From: JBGTCD01 sp041749015
GTDB lineage: Bacteria > Bacteroidota > Bacteroidia > Cytophagales > Cyclobacteriaceae
NCBI GenBank assembly: GCA_041749015.1
Contig: JBGTCD010000019.1
Span: forward strand, 1 to 23,074
Direction of reading: 5' to 3'
Length of the DNA: 23,074 bases
A model generated the notes under the pieces. It was not told the DNA's origin. It was given only the letters and a program-made list of their open reading frames with translations, and ran no database searches. The position numbers were made by a program, and so were the translations under genes. This document shows positions 1 through 8,117 of the stretch, piece by piece. Each line of letters begins with the position of its first letter. Within the stretch, counting starts at the first letter, position 1.

Positions 1-1993
1 GACTGGAAAATCCCAGCTCTGTAAGGCCCTCCTGTATTTCAGGACAGCTCATAAATAAATCCCAAAGCAAGCCGGTACGGTGATTCTCTATCATCACTAT
101 GATGGGGCCCTGGTCGATTGCCAGGTAAGAATTGGCGATCCAGCCTTCGGTGATATTAAACGCGTCATAAAATCCATACTCCCCCCAAAGACGGTCACCC
201 ATATTGTAGTAAAAGAATTCAGCGGCCTCCATGGAGGCTTCTGGAGTAAAAGGCATAGAAGAGATGGCTGCCGTTGGGGTGATGACTCCTAAGTCATTAG
301 TAGGGCTATGTGCAGAATATCCGGAGTGATTATCACTTGCCGTTAGTCCCCAGGATTGCGGATAATATCCTGCATAATTATTAGGGTTTGCAATACTATG
401 GGCACGGTTGATCAATGAATGATTAACGTTTTGCTCCAGGTAATCGGCATATTGATCTGAAAGCCCTCTCGGGTCCAAACCCAGAAATGAATAATGTGCA
501 AAGAATAACGGGCCTCCAAAACTTGTTCCAAGCGGAAGGTTAATATCATAATATTCGTTACCATTCACGATCCCGCCATTTCGTGCCCATCCCTGGTGAT
601 ACACCTGGGGATCTATCGGATGGGTAGGAGATGATGCTGCCAATACGTAGGTGATCAATGCCTCATGATACCCTCTGATTTGCATGTTCATTTGCCACTC
701 ATAGTTTGGTGACCAGTGCCAAAAGAGCACATTTTGTCCACCCCTGGTATACCAGGTCCATTCTACTGACTCCCATAATGAATTGATTTTACCTATCAAT
801 TCGGCCTCCAACGGCACCCCCACATTGAGGTATTGCCTCCAGGTTAGCAATCCCTGGATCATAAATGAGGTTTCAACCAGATCACCCCCATTATCAAAGG
901 TGCTGAAAGGAAGCACGGCCCCCGTAGTACCATTAAGCCAATGAGACCATGCCCCATGGAATCTTTCGGCATTCTCCAAAAAATCAACTATTGTTTCCAA
1001 CCGGTCAACTGCTTCATTTCTGGTAATAAACCCTCTCTCCACCCCTACGATCATGGCCATCAGCCCAAATCCGGAGCCACCTGAAGTAACGAGGTTTCCG
1101 CTGGTATTGCGCTCTCTGGCCAGGCCGCTCACAGGATGTCCGAAATCCCAGAAATATTTGAAGGTTTGTTCTTGAATTAGTGTAAGAAAATCCTCTTCCC
1201 CAAGAACTGGAAATTTGCGGTTTTCATCAAAGGTGGTATAAAAGAATATTGTTTCGGTTTCAAAATTGAAATTTCCCTCGCCTTCCAGGGCATCATTAAT
1301 GATTACCCGATACCTTCTGAGGTCCTTCAAAGGCGCATTAGGAGTAATAATTATGGTTTTAAAGTCTTCTGAGAATGATAATTCAATCGGAGTTATTATT
1401 GGATCAAGTAACCTTATGGTATTGGATTGGATAGAAGCAGGATCTACCGGATGGTTAAATTCTATACTGATGACTGCATCAAAAGGTACATCTAAAATTC
1501 TAGAGCTGAGGTCAGCCGGGATGCCATTAAACTTTACGCTTACAATTTCAAGTAATCCAAATTCCGTAGTAAATGAAACATCATATCCGGGGAATACTTC
1601 TCCCTGAGCCCCTAAAAGGTCAGAAGTTATCTTTATAGTATAAGTGGCCCCGTGTGCCAAGCCATTATCCAATTGTATGGATACGGTGCTGCCCTGGTCC
1701 AAAATATCAAATTCATATAATTGATTTTCCTCATGATGAAATACCTCTATGGAAGAAGTTATGGTGCTTGCATCAATGGGAACTGAAAACTCGATCTCAA
1801 TCAGCCCATCCACAGAAATTCCTTGATTGTTGTTCGAATTGTTTAAATCTAATTCAATAGTTCCAACCCTAATCTGCTTAATTTGAATTGAGCCTGGAAC
1901 AAAATCATTATTGCCTTCATCGTCGTTGCCGCAATTCGTAAGGAAAAGCGGTGTTAGAATTGTAAAAAAAACAAGTACGATTTTAAAATTCAT
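1..1993 (-). CDS. Glucoamylase-family (PF10091, GH144-like) surface lipoprotein, 3' end cut by window edge
   Basis: My translation from the ATG at 1993 stays open to base 1 (664 codons), so only the last few residues should be missing. Residues 1-21 are a lipoprotein signal with lipobox cysteine C21 followed by GNDDE, a typical acidic surface-export signal. Residues about 35-255 look like two SbsA/Big_5 Ig-like domains. From about 265 the protein matches the Bacteroidota glucoamylase family (PF10091): FKYFWDFGHP, a GGDLVETSF motif (D371, E374), a RGYHEALITYV helix (E444) and a C-terminal stretch IDQGPIIVMIENHRTG. The D/E pair and the Glu 73 residues after D371 fit the acidic residues I recall for GH144 endo-beta-1,2-glucanase. 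It is the last visible gene of the susCD operon, so it probably cleaves the imported glycan at the cell surface. The family is secure; the beta-1,2-glucan substrate is inference. Confidence 0.92.
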   Translation of the reverse strand, partial: MNFKIVLVFFTILTPLFLTNCGNDDEGNNDFVPGSIQIKQIRVGTIELDLNNSNNNQGISVDGLIEIEFSVPIDASTITSSIEVFHHEENQLYEFDILDQGSTVSIQLDNGLAHGATYTIKITSDLLGAQGEVFPGYDVSFTTEFGLLEIVSVKFNGIPADLSSRILDVPFDAVISIEFNHPVDPASIQSNTIRLLDPIITPIELSFSEDFKTIIITPNAPLKDLRRYRVIINDALEGEGNFNFETETIFFYTTFDENRKFPVLGEEDFLTLIQEQTFKYFWDFGHPVSGLARERNTSGNLVTSGGSGFGLMAMIVGVERGFITRNEAVDRLETIVDFLENAERFHGAWSHWLNGTTGAVLPFSTFDNGGDLVETSFMIQGLLTWRQYLNVGVPLEAELIGKINSLWESVEWTWYTRGGQNVLFWHWSPNYEWQMNMQIRGYHEALITYVLAASSPTHPIDPQVYHQGWARNGGIVNGNEYYDINLPLGTSFGGPLFFAHYSFLGLDPRGLSDQYADYLEQNVNHSLINRAHSIANPNNYAGYYPQSWGLTASDNHSGYSAHSPTNDLGVITPTAAISSMPFTPEASMEAAEFFYYNMGDRLWGEYGFYDAFNITEGWIANSYLAIDQGPIIVMIENHRTGLLWDLFMSCPEIQEGLTELGFSS

Positions 1994-2000
1994 AAAAAAT

Positions 2001-2031
2001 AAAGGGGTCCGGTTGGATACGGACTCCCTTT
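2001..2031 (-). promoter_or_regulatory. Hairpin just upstream of the glucoamylase start
   Basis: The arms AAAGGGGTCCG (2001-2011) and CGGACTCCCTTT (2020-2031) pair with a single bulged A around an 8-nt loop. On the minus strand the stem ends 7 nt before the ATG at 1993, followed by a T-rich run broken by one A. It lies in the 60-bp gap between the LamG and glucoamylase genes. It could be a leaky terminator, an RNA processing or stability element, or a brake on translation. The structure is seen; the function is inferred. Confidence 0.45.
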
Positions 2032-2053
2032 TTAAAATCAAGATTCAAATTAA

Positions 2054-3379
2054 TTATGGTCTTTCGGCATTGTAAAGTGCCATTACTTCCGCATCTGTAA
2101 GTGCTACACTATACATCCTGAAGTCATCCATTTGTCCTTTGAAAGCAAATTCTTTACCTCCTCTGAATGGAACAATACCATTGCCTTGAATATTAGCCCA
2201 GAATGGTACAGCAGAACCCAGGTAAAGATTTTTGTTATTGGTTGCATCAACATCGATACCTTCTGTATCAATTATGGCATCGTCTAAAGCGTATTCAGCT
2301 GATGGCGTTAATTCAAAAACAGTAGAAGGAACTCCATTGATATAAAATGCCTTTCTACGACCTGTTGATTCCCATGAGGTTACAATATGCACCCACTCAC
2401 CGGTTTGTTCTCTTAACCAATCCACATTATCAACTTCAATTATCTTATCTCCGCCAGGATTACCTTCATTTTTCATTTCGATATGGGACCCTGCCAAATC
2501 AGAAGCACTTCCTGAGTTTAAATGGTTGGTAAAGTATTTTAATACATCAATATCAAAACCTAAATCACAACAAGTAAACCTGTTCCATTCGTGATAAGTG
2601 CCATTATTTCCACCTATGCCAAAAGTAACAAACTGAGTGATGGTCCCTTCGTCTGTGTTGCCAAAATGCGCTTCAAATACAGATTCTTCAGGCAATTTCA
2701 TCCAGTAACTTACTGTTGTGCTGGCATTTGACATATCAGAAGAGTATTCTACTCCAACATAATTGGTAGTACCATTGAATTCTGCCGAACCATTAAAGAC
2801 TCCAAACCGGTCTTCGGCAAAAGTAACCTCACTATTTAAAACAGTATGGCCCATTTCATCCTCAACTGAGCCATTCAATGGAAGATAAACTACAAGGTTG
2901 TTTTCCTGAGGAATAACGGCTGGTGCTCTTCCAGCAACCTTAAAGGTTCTGGTAGTAGCAGTGAAGGCCCCACCATCTTGTGCTTTAACAGCATTTGATA
3001 CACTCAGAGTATAGTCAATACCTTGCACCATATCCTCCGAAGGGGTTAAGGTTACTTCGCTACCAGAAGCGCTTGCACTGGTCGCAATAGTTTCTCCTCC
3101 GCCAGTAAGGGTAAAGGCGCCAGAACCTACAGAGCTGGCATCGACATCTCTGTCGAAGGTGACATTAAAAACAGCATCCGGCGGCACATCAGTTGCAGCA
3201 CTTACAGCATTTAAATCTTTGGTAATTTGGTTACCAGTGGTAATGTCTGTACCGGTTGCCGTCAAAGCAGTAATGGCCAGCCCGAGAGCTGTGCCGTCAT
3301 CATCGTTACCACAACTTGTGGTCCACGTCACTAAACAAATCGCTATAAATAGCGAAAACAGAATTTTAAACTTTTTCAT
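2054..3379 (-). CDS. Lipoprotein with SbsA Ig-like and LamG/concanavalin A-like domains
   Basis: The 441-residue product starts with a lipoprotein signal ending at C23 followed by GNDDDG, nearly the same acidic tag as the adjacent glucoamylase, which suggests surface display. Residues about 60-150 are an SbsA-type Ig-like domain (FNVTFDRDVDASS, then LTPSEDMVQGIDYTLSVS). Residues about 160-438 are a LamG-type jelly roll: it opens with NLVVYLPLNGSVEDEMG and closes with FKGQMDDFRMYSVALTDAEV, the usual final LamG strands. No catalytic signature is visible, so it is most likely a surface glycan-binding protein taking the place that SusE/F-type proteins hold in other loci. It lies 41 bp after susD on the same strand, consistent with one operon. 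Confidence 0.88.
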   Translation of the reverse strand: MKKFKILFSLFIAICLVTWTTSCGNDDDGTALGLAITALTATGTDITTGNQITKDLNAVSAATDVPPDAVFNVTFDRDVDASSVGSGAFTLTGGGETIATSASASGSEVTLTPSEDMVQGIDYTLSVSNAVKAQDGGAFTATTRTFKVAGRAPAVIPQENNLVVYLPLNGSVEDEMGHTVLNSEVTFAEDRFGVFNGSAEFNGTTNYVGVEYSSDMSNASTTVSYWMKLPEESVFEAHFGNTDEGTITQFVTFGIGGNNGTYHEWNRFTCCDLGFDIDVLKYFTNHLNSGSASDLAGSHIEMKNEGNPGGDKIIEVDNVDWLREQTGEWVHIVTSWESTGRRKAFYINGVPSTVFELTPSAEYALDDAIIDTEGIDVDATNNKNLYLGSAVPFWANIQGNGIVPFRGGKEFAFKGQMDDFRMYSVALTDAEVMALYNAERP

Positions 3380-3420
3380 TTTTCTTCATTTTTGGTTATA
3401 GATTTATTTAAGTATTTACT

Positions 3421-4914
3421 TTACCACCCTGGATTCTGGGTCAGTGTACCTCCGGAAAGATCAATTTCCTCCTGAGGTACTGGTAGTAATTCATGCTTAC
3501 CGACAGTAAACCCTGCCGGCCCCAATATTTCTAATGCCTTTCCGGAGCGCAACAGGTCATAAAACCTGTGCCCTTCCAGAGCTAATTCTCTTCGTCTTTC
3601 TTCAAATATTAAATCTCTAAGATCGCTTTGATTGGTGGTTAAAATGTCAGGAAGAATATCAGGATCGCCACCTCTGGCTCTTTCCCTGACAGTATTCAAA
3701 TGGATAAGAGCATCTGCACTCTTATTATTTTCATTGAGGGCCTCTGCTGCGATTAGCAATACTTCGGCATATCTGAACATCCTTCTGTTATGGCCCCAGG
3801 AATATCTTGGAGCATCTCCAGCCACAAATACCTTCCGATTATAGCTTTCGATCTCTAGGATTTCAGTGCGTGTAGGGTCTGTCCAAGTAGTATCAGGGGT
3901 ACCTGGATCTCCAAAAATTGTAACCCCGTCAATGGTTTGTCCGGGTAAAATTACCGTGCCCTCAAACCTGGGATCTCCCTGCAGGAATTGGATCAAGTCG
4001 TAAGACGGGCGCCCAAAACCCCAACCCAAATTAGGCATACCTCTAACACCCTGTGCGTTACCATACTGATTACCCCCAGCGCCAACACTACCTTCTGGTA
4101 TCGCTGAAATCTCAAATACTGAGCCTGATCCATGCTCATTATCCACTGAAAAATCATCTGAAAAAATATCAGGTAAAATATATTCTCCTGATTCAATTAC
4201 TTCGAGTGCAAATAATTCTGCATTTACAAAATCCCCTAAATAAAGATACACTCTAGCCAGGTAGGCCTTGGCAGCCCCCTTGGTGGCCCTACCGGATTCA
4301 GATTCAGGATATTCACTTTTCTCCAGCAGGTGTTCTATTGCAAATAGCAAATCAGGGAGAATGATTTCATCATATATTTCCTGAGCTGGTGCTCTTGAAA
4401 CTTCTGTGGGCACTGCGAATTGTGTAATTTTAGGCACATCACCCCAGGCTGTGACAAGATTAAAATAGAACAATGCCCTCAAAAAGCGGGTTTCTGCCTC
4501 TAATCTCAACTTCAGATTATTATCCATCTGTATGGCAGGCATTCTTTCCAAAACAAGATGGGATCTTTTGATGCCTTGGTACAAAGTATTCCACCATCTT
4601 GAGAACGATTGTTCTGCAGGACCAAAAGTAAAATTTTGATAAGCATTTAGCGCCCCTGATTGATCACCAGGATTACTGCCCTTTCTGCCATCATCCGACA
4701 TGAAATCAAGAATTGGGTATCCGCCTTCATGAAAAAACCAAATCCTCAGGGTATTATAAACTCCATTTACAGCAAGGATGGCATCACTTTGAGTTGACGG
4801 AAAATTATCCTGGGTCTCAAGACCAAGTGGTGGGTTTTCCAAAAAATCATCACATCCGCCCACTGCAATGTGGAGGAGCAAAATCATCATCAATATATTT
4901 TTGGACTTTTTCAT
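3421..4914 (-). CDS. susD: SusD/RagB-family outer-membrane glycan-binding lipoprotein
   Basis: The 497-residue lipoprotein (lipobox VGGC, C21, followed by DDFLE) is a full-length SusD family member. The N-terminal part shows the family pattern CDDFLENPP, NGVYNTLR and RWWNTLYQGIKRSHLVLERMP. TPR-like helices follow (ETRFLRALFYFNLVTAWGDVP, AKAYLARVYLYLGDF). The C-terminal RagB/SusD domain has RMFRYAEVLLIAAEALNE and FEERRRELALEGHRFYDLLRSG. SusD proteins act as a lid on the SusC barrel and bind oligosaccharide at the cell surface. It begins 9 bp after the susC stop, so the two are surely cotranscribed. The ligand cannot be read from sequence. Confidence 0.97.
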   Translation of the reverse strand: MKKSKNILMMILLLHIAVGGCDDFLENPPLGLETQDNFPSTQSDAILAVNGVYNTLRIWFFHEGGYPILDFMSDDGRKGSNPGDQSGALNAYQNFTFGPAEQSFSRWWNTLYQGIKRSHLVLERMPAIQMDNNLKLRLEAETRFLRALFYFNLVTAWGDVPKITQFAVPTEVSRAPAQEIYDEIILPDLLFAIEHLLEKSEYPESESGRATKGAAKAYLARVYLYLGDFVNAELFALEVIESGEYILPDIFSDDFSVDNEHGSGSVFEISAIPEGSVGAGGNQYGNAQGVRGMPNLGWGFGRPSYDLIQFLQGDPRFEGTVILPGQTIDGVTIFGDPGTPDTTWTDPTRTEILEIESYNRKVFVAGDAPRYSWGHNRRMFRYAEVLLIAAEALNENNKSADALIHLNTVRERARGGDPDILPDILTTNQSDLRDLIFEERRRELALEGHRFYDLLRSGKALEILGPAGFTVGKHELLPVPQEEIDLSGGTLTQNPGW

Positions 4915-4923
4915 ATTGAAAAT

Positions 4924-7908
4924 CTAAAATGATATGTTTAATCCTGCTGAATAAACCGTGGTAATTGGATACAATCCGTTATCAATACCTGAGGCCAAAG
5001 GTGAGCCTCCTACTTCAGGAGAATACCCTGTAAATCTTGTCAATGTAAATATGTTGGTGGACCGTAAATAAAAGCTTGATGGGCCTAAGCTGAGTCGATC
5101 TCTAAAGCTTTGAGGAAAATCGAAATTTAGCTGGGCGGTACGCAATCTAAGAAATGATCCATCCTCAATGAAATAGGTCGATGGGGGATAATTTCCTGAG
5201 GCTGAGGAAAGCCTGGGTTCTGTATCAGATGGGGAATCAGTGGTCCATCGGTCCCTTACCCTGCCCTCAAAATTGAAGGTGGAAAATCGATTTTGATTTT
5301 TTCCATTGTATATTTTATTTCCTGTTTGACCTTGAAAATCAAGGCTCAATCGGACTAGTTTATAGCCGATCTCAAATCCAAATCCAAAAATAAACTTGGG
5401 TATTGGGGAACCAATGATGGTTCGGTCATCGGCATTTATTATTCCATTTCCATCAATATCCTCATAAATAAAATCTCCTGGTTGCTGGCCAAATAAGCTG
5501 GGTAATGCATCAACTTGTTCCTGGTTTTGAAAAATACCTGTTACATTATATCCAGTAAACGAACCAATAGGGTGTCCGGGAGTCGTGACCGTTACCAGAT
5601 TTCCTAAAATAGAGCCTGCTCTAATTAAAGAATCCGATTGTGTTGTTGCACCTAATGACAGTACTTCATTGTATATAGTGGATCCATTTGCAAATATTTT
5701 GTAATCGATTACCCCAGCCTTATCCTGCCATAAAGCATTGAATTCAAATCCTTTGTTTAGTACAGAGGCGGCATTAAAAGGCACCTGGACAAAAGCACCA
5801 AACCCCAGGTACCCGGGTGCAGAGAGATTAACTAAAATATCATCGGTCACACGATTATAATAATCCGTTTCAACATTTAGTCTGCCATTTAGGAAGTTCA
5901 TTTCCAGACCAATATTCCACAAAGTGGTAACCTCCCAGCGGAGATCAGGATTTCCTGGTCCGGCTAATGTGGCCCCGGGAAATAGGGATGGGTCTACCCC
6001 AAATACCGCCTGGGTGCTGCCTATTGTAGAAAATCTTCCCAGTGGGTTAATGTCCTGATTTCCTAGACGGCCCCAACTAGCTCTGATTTTGGCAAAATCC
6101 AAGGCTTGAATTTCGGGAAAAAATGATTCGTTGGTAAAATTCCAACCTACAGCAAATGATGGAAAAACACCGTATCGGTTTTCTCTATTAAAAACCGATG
6201 AACCATCTACCCTGACAAGGGCTGATACTAAATATTTATCCTGATAACTGTAGTTGGTCCTAAAGAGATAGCTGACCAAAGATCGTTTTTGAAGCCTGCC
6301 GTAACCTACCAAAGTACTGTCAGAAAGGCCGGTATTCAGATACCAAAAATCCGGGTCATCTCTAAGAAGATTCCTAATGGCAAAATTAGGACGTTCAAAA
6401 GATTCCTGTTGAACTGTAAATCCTCCAAGGATATTACCCCGGTGCCCACCAGATTCAAAATCGTAAGATACCGTATTCTCCCAGATCCAGTTGACTTGCT
6501 CCCCATAACCCATATTAAGGGTGGAGAATTCCTGATTCTGAACCGGAGAAACAAAGAACTCAGGGGTGAAACTCCTTGCCCTGAAAAAAGACAAGTCATT
6601 TTGAAAACTAGTCTTAATTCTTAGATTTTTAATCGGGCTGTATTCTGCAAATATGTTGGAAAGAAATTGATAGCTTCTCGATTCAGAATTAGTGTATTCT
6701 ATTGAAGCTAATGGGTTAGAAGTACCACGTACTTCCAGAAAATTACCTACACTATCTAAGGGATTGTCAATAGGAAATGCCCCGTAAGCTGAGAAAATAA
6801 CTCCAGGAGCATTTTGCTTGATAATATGCGTACCCAAAATATTGGTACCCAAGGTAATTTTTTCATGAGCTTTAAAGGTTGTGTTTAATTTGAAAGAATA
6901 CCTTCTGAAATCAGACTTTGGAATTACCCCTTGCTGGTCAAAAACACCACCACCAAAATAATAGGTCATTTTATCTGAACCACCCGAAACTGAAACATCT
7001 GTGGAATGGATGGGGGCTAAATCTCGAAAAATAAGGTCTTGAAAATCTATGTTAGGAAGGATATCAAGATTATTGTAGGTACCAGGAAAGATATCATTAT
7101 AAGCCTGGGCAAATTCCCTACCGTTTAAAAGATCTAACCTTTTGTGTACCGACTCTACACTAGTTTCGGTCCTGATATTAATAACCGCATCCTGGTTAAA
7201 TTTGCCTTGTTTGGTAGTAATAATAATCACCCCACCGGAGGCCCTGTTACCAAAGATGGCCGCGGCTGATGCATCCTTCAATACTTCCATTGACTCAATA
7301 TCATTGGGATTGAGAAAATTAATGTTTTCGCCTCTGGGCAAAATAATGCCATCAACTACAAAAAGGGGTCCTGCTTCATTGAGGGTGCCCACTCCCCTAA
7401 TCAAAACCCTGGGAGCAGCACCAGGATCACCGCTGGGACTCGTTACCTGAACACCGGCAATTTTCCCTTGAAGGGCTTGCATTGCATTGGCTGCAGGAAT
7501 TTTAGTAAGATCTTCACCACTTATGGACGAGACAGATCCTGTAAGGTCAGATTTCCTAACAGTACCATAACCTATGATAACTGTTTCTGCCAATTGTGTA
7601 ATAGAAACCTGAAGAGTTACATTGATAGTGGATCTACCTGCAATAGCCACGGTTTGAGATTCATATCCAATATATGAAAAAGCCAGGTGGGTAACTTCTG
7701 GTCCAATTTGCAAAACAAACCTACCATCTATGTCAGTAATAGCACCGTTATTGGTACTGGGCACTACTACCGTGACCCCCGGGATTGGGCCTCCATCTTC
7801 GCTGGAAATTACTACACCGGATACCGAGGTAGTCTGCCCATAGGCAGCACCAAAGGGCAGGATAATAAAAATTATCCATTTTAAGACCAACCAAAAAATG
7901 TTTTTCAT
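4924..7908 (-). CDS. susC: SusC/RagA-family TonB-dependent outer-membrane transporter
   Basis: The 994-residue protein has a signal peptide (cut near residue 24, AAYG|Q), a carboxypeptidase-like regulatory domain (about 27-101: GVVISSEDGGPIPGVTV), a TonB box near 108-113, a plug (about 118-236) with the SusC hallmark DVxxxxVLKDASAAAIFG in the form DIESMEVLKDASAAAIFG, and then a beta-barrel ending in phenylalanine. Length is normal for the family. It lacks the N-terminal STN domain found in SusC proteins that signal to anti-sigma factors, so its regulator should be something else. It imports oligosaccharides into the periplasm with SusD. It is the first gene of the susCD operon, 209 bp after the sensor gene stop. 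Confidence 0.97.
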   Translation of the reverse strand: MKNIFWLVLKWIIFIILPFGAAYGQTTSVSGVVISSEDGGPIPGVTVVVPSTNNGAITDIDGRFVLQIGPEVTHLAFSYIGYESQTVAIAGRSTINVTLQVSITQLAETVIIGYGTVRKSDLTGSVSSISGEDLTKIPAANAMQALQGKIAGVQVTSPSGDPGAAPRVLIRGVGTLNEAGPLFVVDGIILPRGENINFLNPNDIESMEVLKDASAAAIFGNRASGGVIIITTKQGKFNQDAVINIRTETSVESVHKRLDLLNGREFAQAYNDIFPGTYNNLDILPNIDFQDLIFRDLAPIHSTDVSVSGGSDKMTYYFGGGVFDQQGVIPKSDFRRYSFKLNTTFKAHEKITLGTNILGTHIIKQNAPGVIFSAYGAFPIDNPLDSVGNFLEVRGTSNPLASIEYTNSESRSYQFLSNIFAEYSPIKNLRIKTSFQNDLSFFRARSFTPEFFVSPVQNQEFSTLNMGYGEQVNWIWENTVSYDFESGGHRGNILGGFTVQQESFERPNFAIRNLLRDDPDFWYLNTGLSDSTLVGYGRLQKRSLVSYLFRTNYSYQDKYLVSALVRVDGSSVFNRENRYGVFPSFAVGWNFTNESFFPEIQALDFAKIRASWGRLGNQDINPLGRFSTIGSTQAVFGVDPSLFPGATLAGPGNPDLRWEVTTLWNIGLEMNFLNGRLNVETDYYNRVTDDILVNLSAPGYLGFGAFVQVPFNAASVLNKGFEFNALWQDKAGVIDYKIFANGSTIYNEVLSLGATTQSDSLIRAGSILGNLVTVTTPGHPIGSFTGYNVTGIFQNQEQVDALPSLFGQQPGDFIYEDIDGNGIINADDRTIIGSPIPKFIFGFGFEIGYKLVRLSLDFQGQTGNKIYNGKNQNRFSTFNFEGRVRDRWTTDSPSDTEPRLSSASGNYPPSTYFIEDGSFLRLRTAQLNFDFPQSFRDRLSLGPSSFYLRSTNIFTLTRFTGYSPEVGGSPLASGIDNGLYPITTVYSAGLNISF

Positions 7909-7940
7909 TCCGCAGATTTCATTTTAAAACTCTACGGAAT
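7905..7940 (-). promoter_or_regulatory. susC leader stem-loop with 5-codon upstream ORF overlapping the susC start
   Basis: On the minus strand, 10-nt arms ATTCCGTAGA (7940-7931) and TCTGCGGAAT (7916-7907) pair with one mismatch around a 14-nt loop. The second arm runs into the susC ATG (7908-7906), so folding would cover the start codon. Within the element an ATG (7922-7920) opens a mini-ORF of five codons (M K S A E) whose TGA (7907-7905) overlaps the susC ATG as ATGA, the form of translational coupling. The pairing and the overlap are seen; a regulatory role is inference and chance is possible for an element this small. Confidence 0.4.
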
Positions 7941-8117
7941 TTTCAAATTATGGGCTTAAAATCCAACCGGAAACTCTTAATTATTATGAACTATTATTAC
8001 CCAAAAATGTAATTTTTATAAATTTATAACGCCTTAATAGCATGATAAAAATCGATTGAAATGAACAGAAACAAAGAAATAAATTTTTAATACCTTATTA
8101 ATATCAAGTAAGTGTTA

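Noticed and set aside
7981..8000. ATTATT-type repeats in the susC upstream gap as operator sites
   Set aside because: The repeats are short, low-complexity and AT-only; they cannot be told from background without comparison to relatives.
8004..8011. TACATTTT on the minus strand as the susC -7 box
   Set aside because: It matches 7 of 8 bases but the critical final G is absent and no -33 TTTG lies at the right distance; other AT-rich sites score nearly as well.
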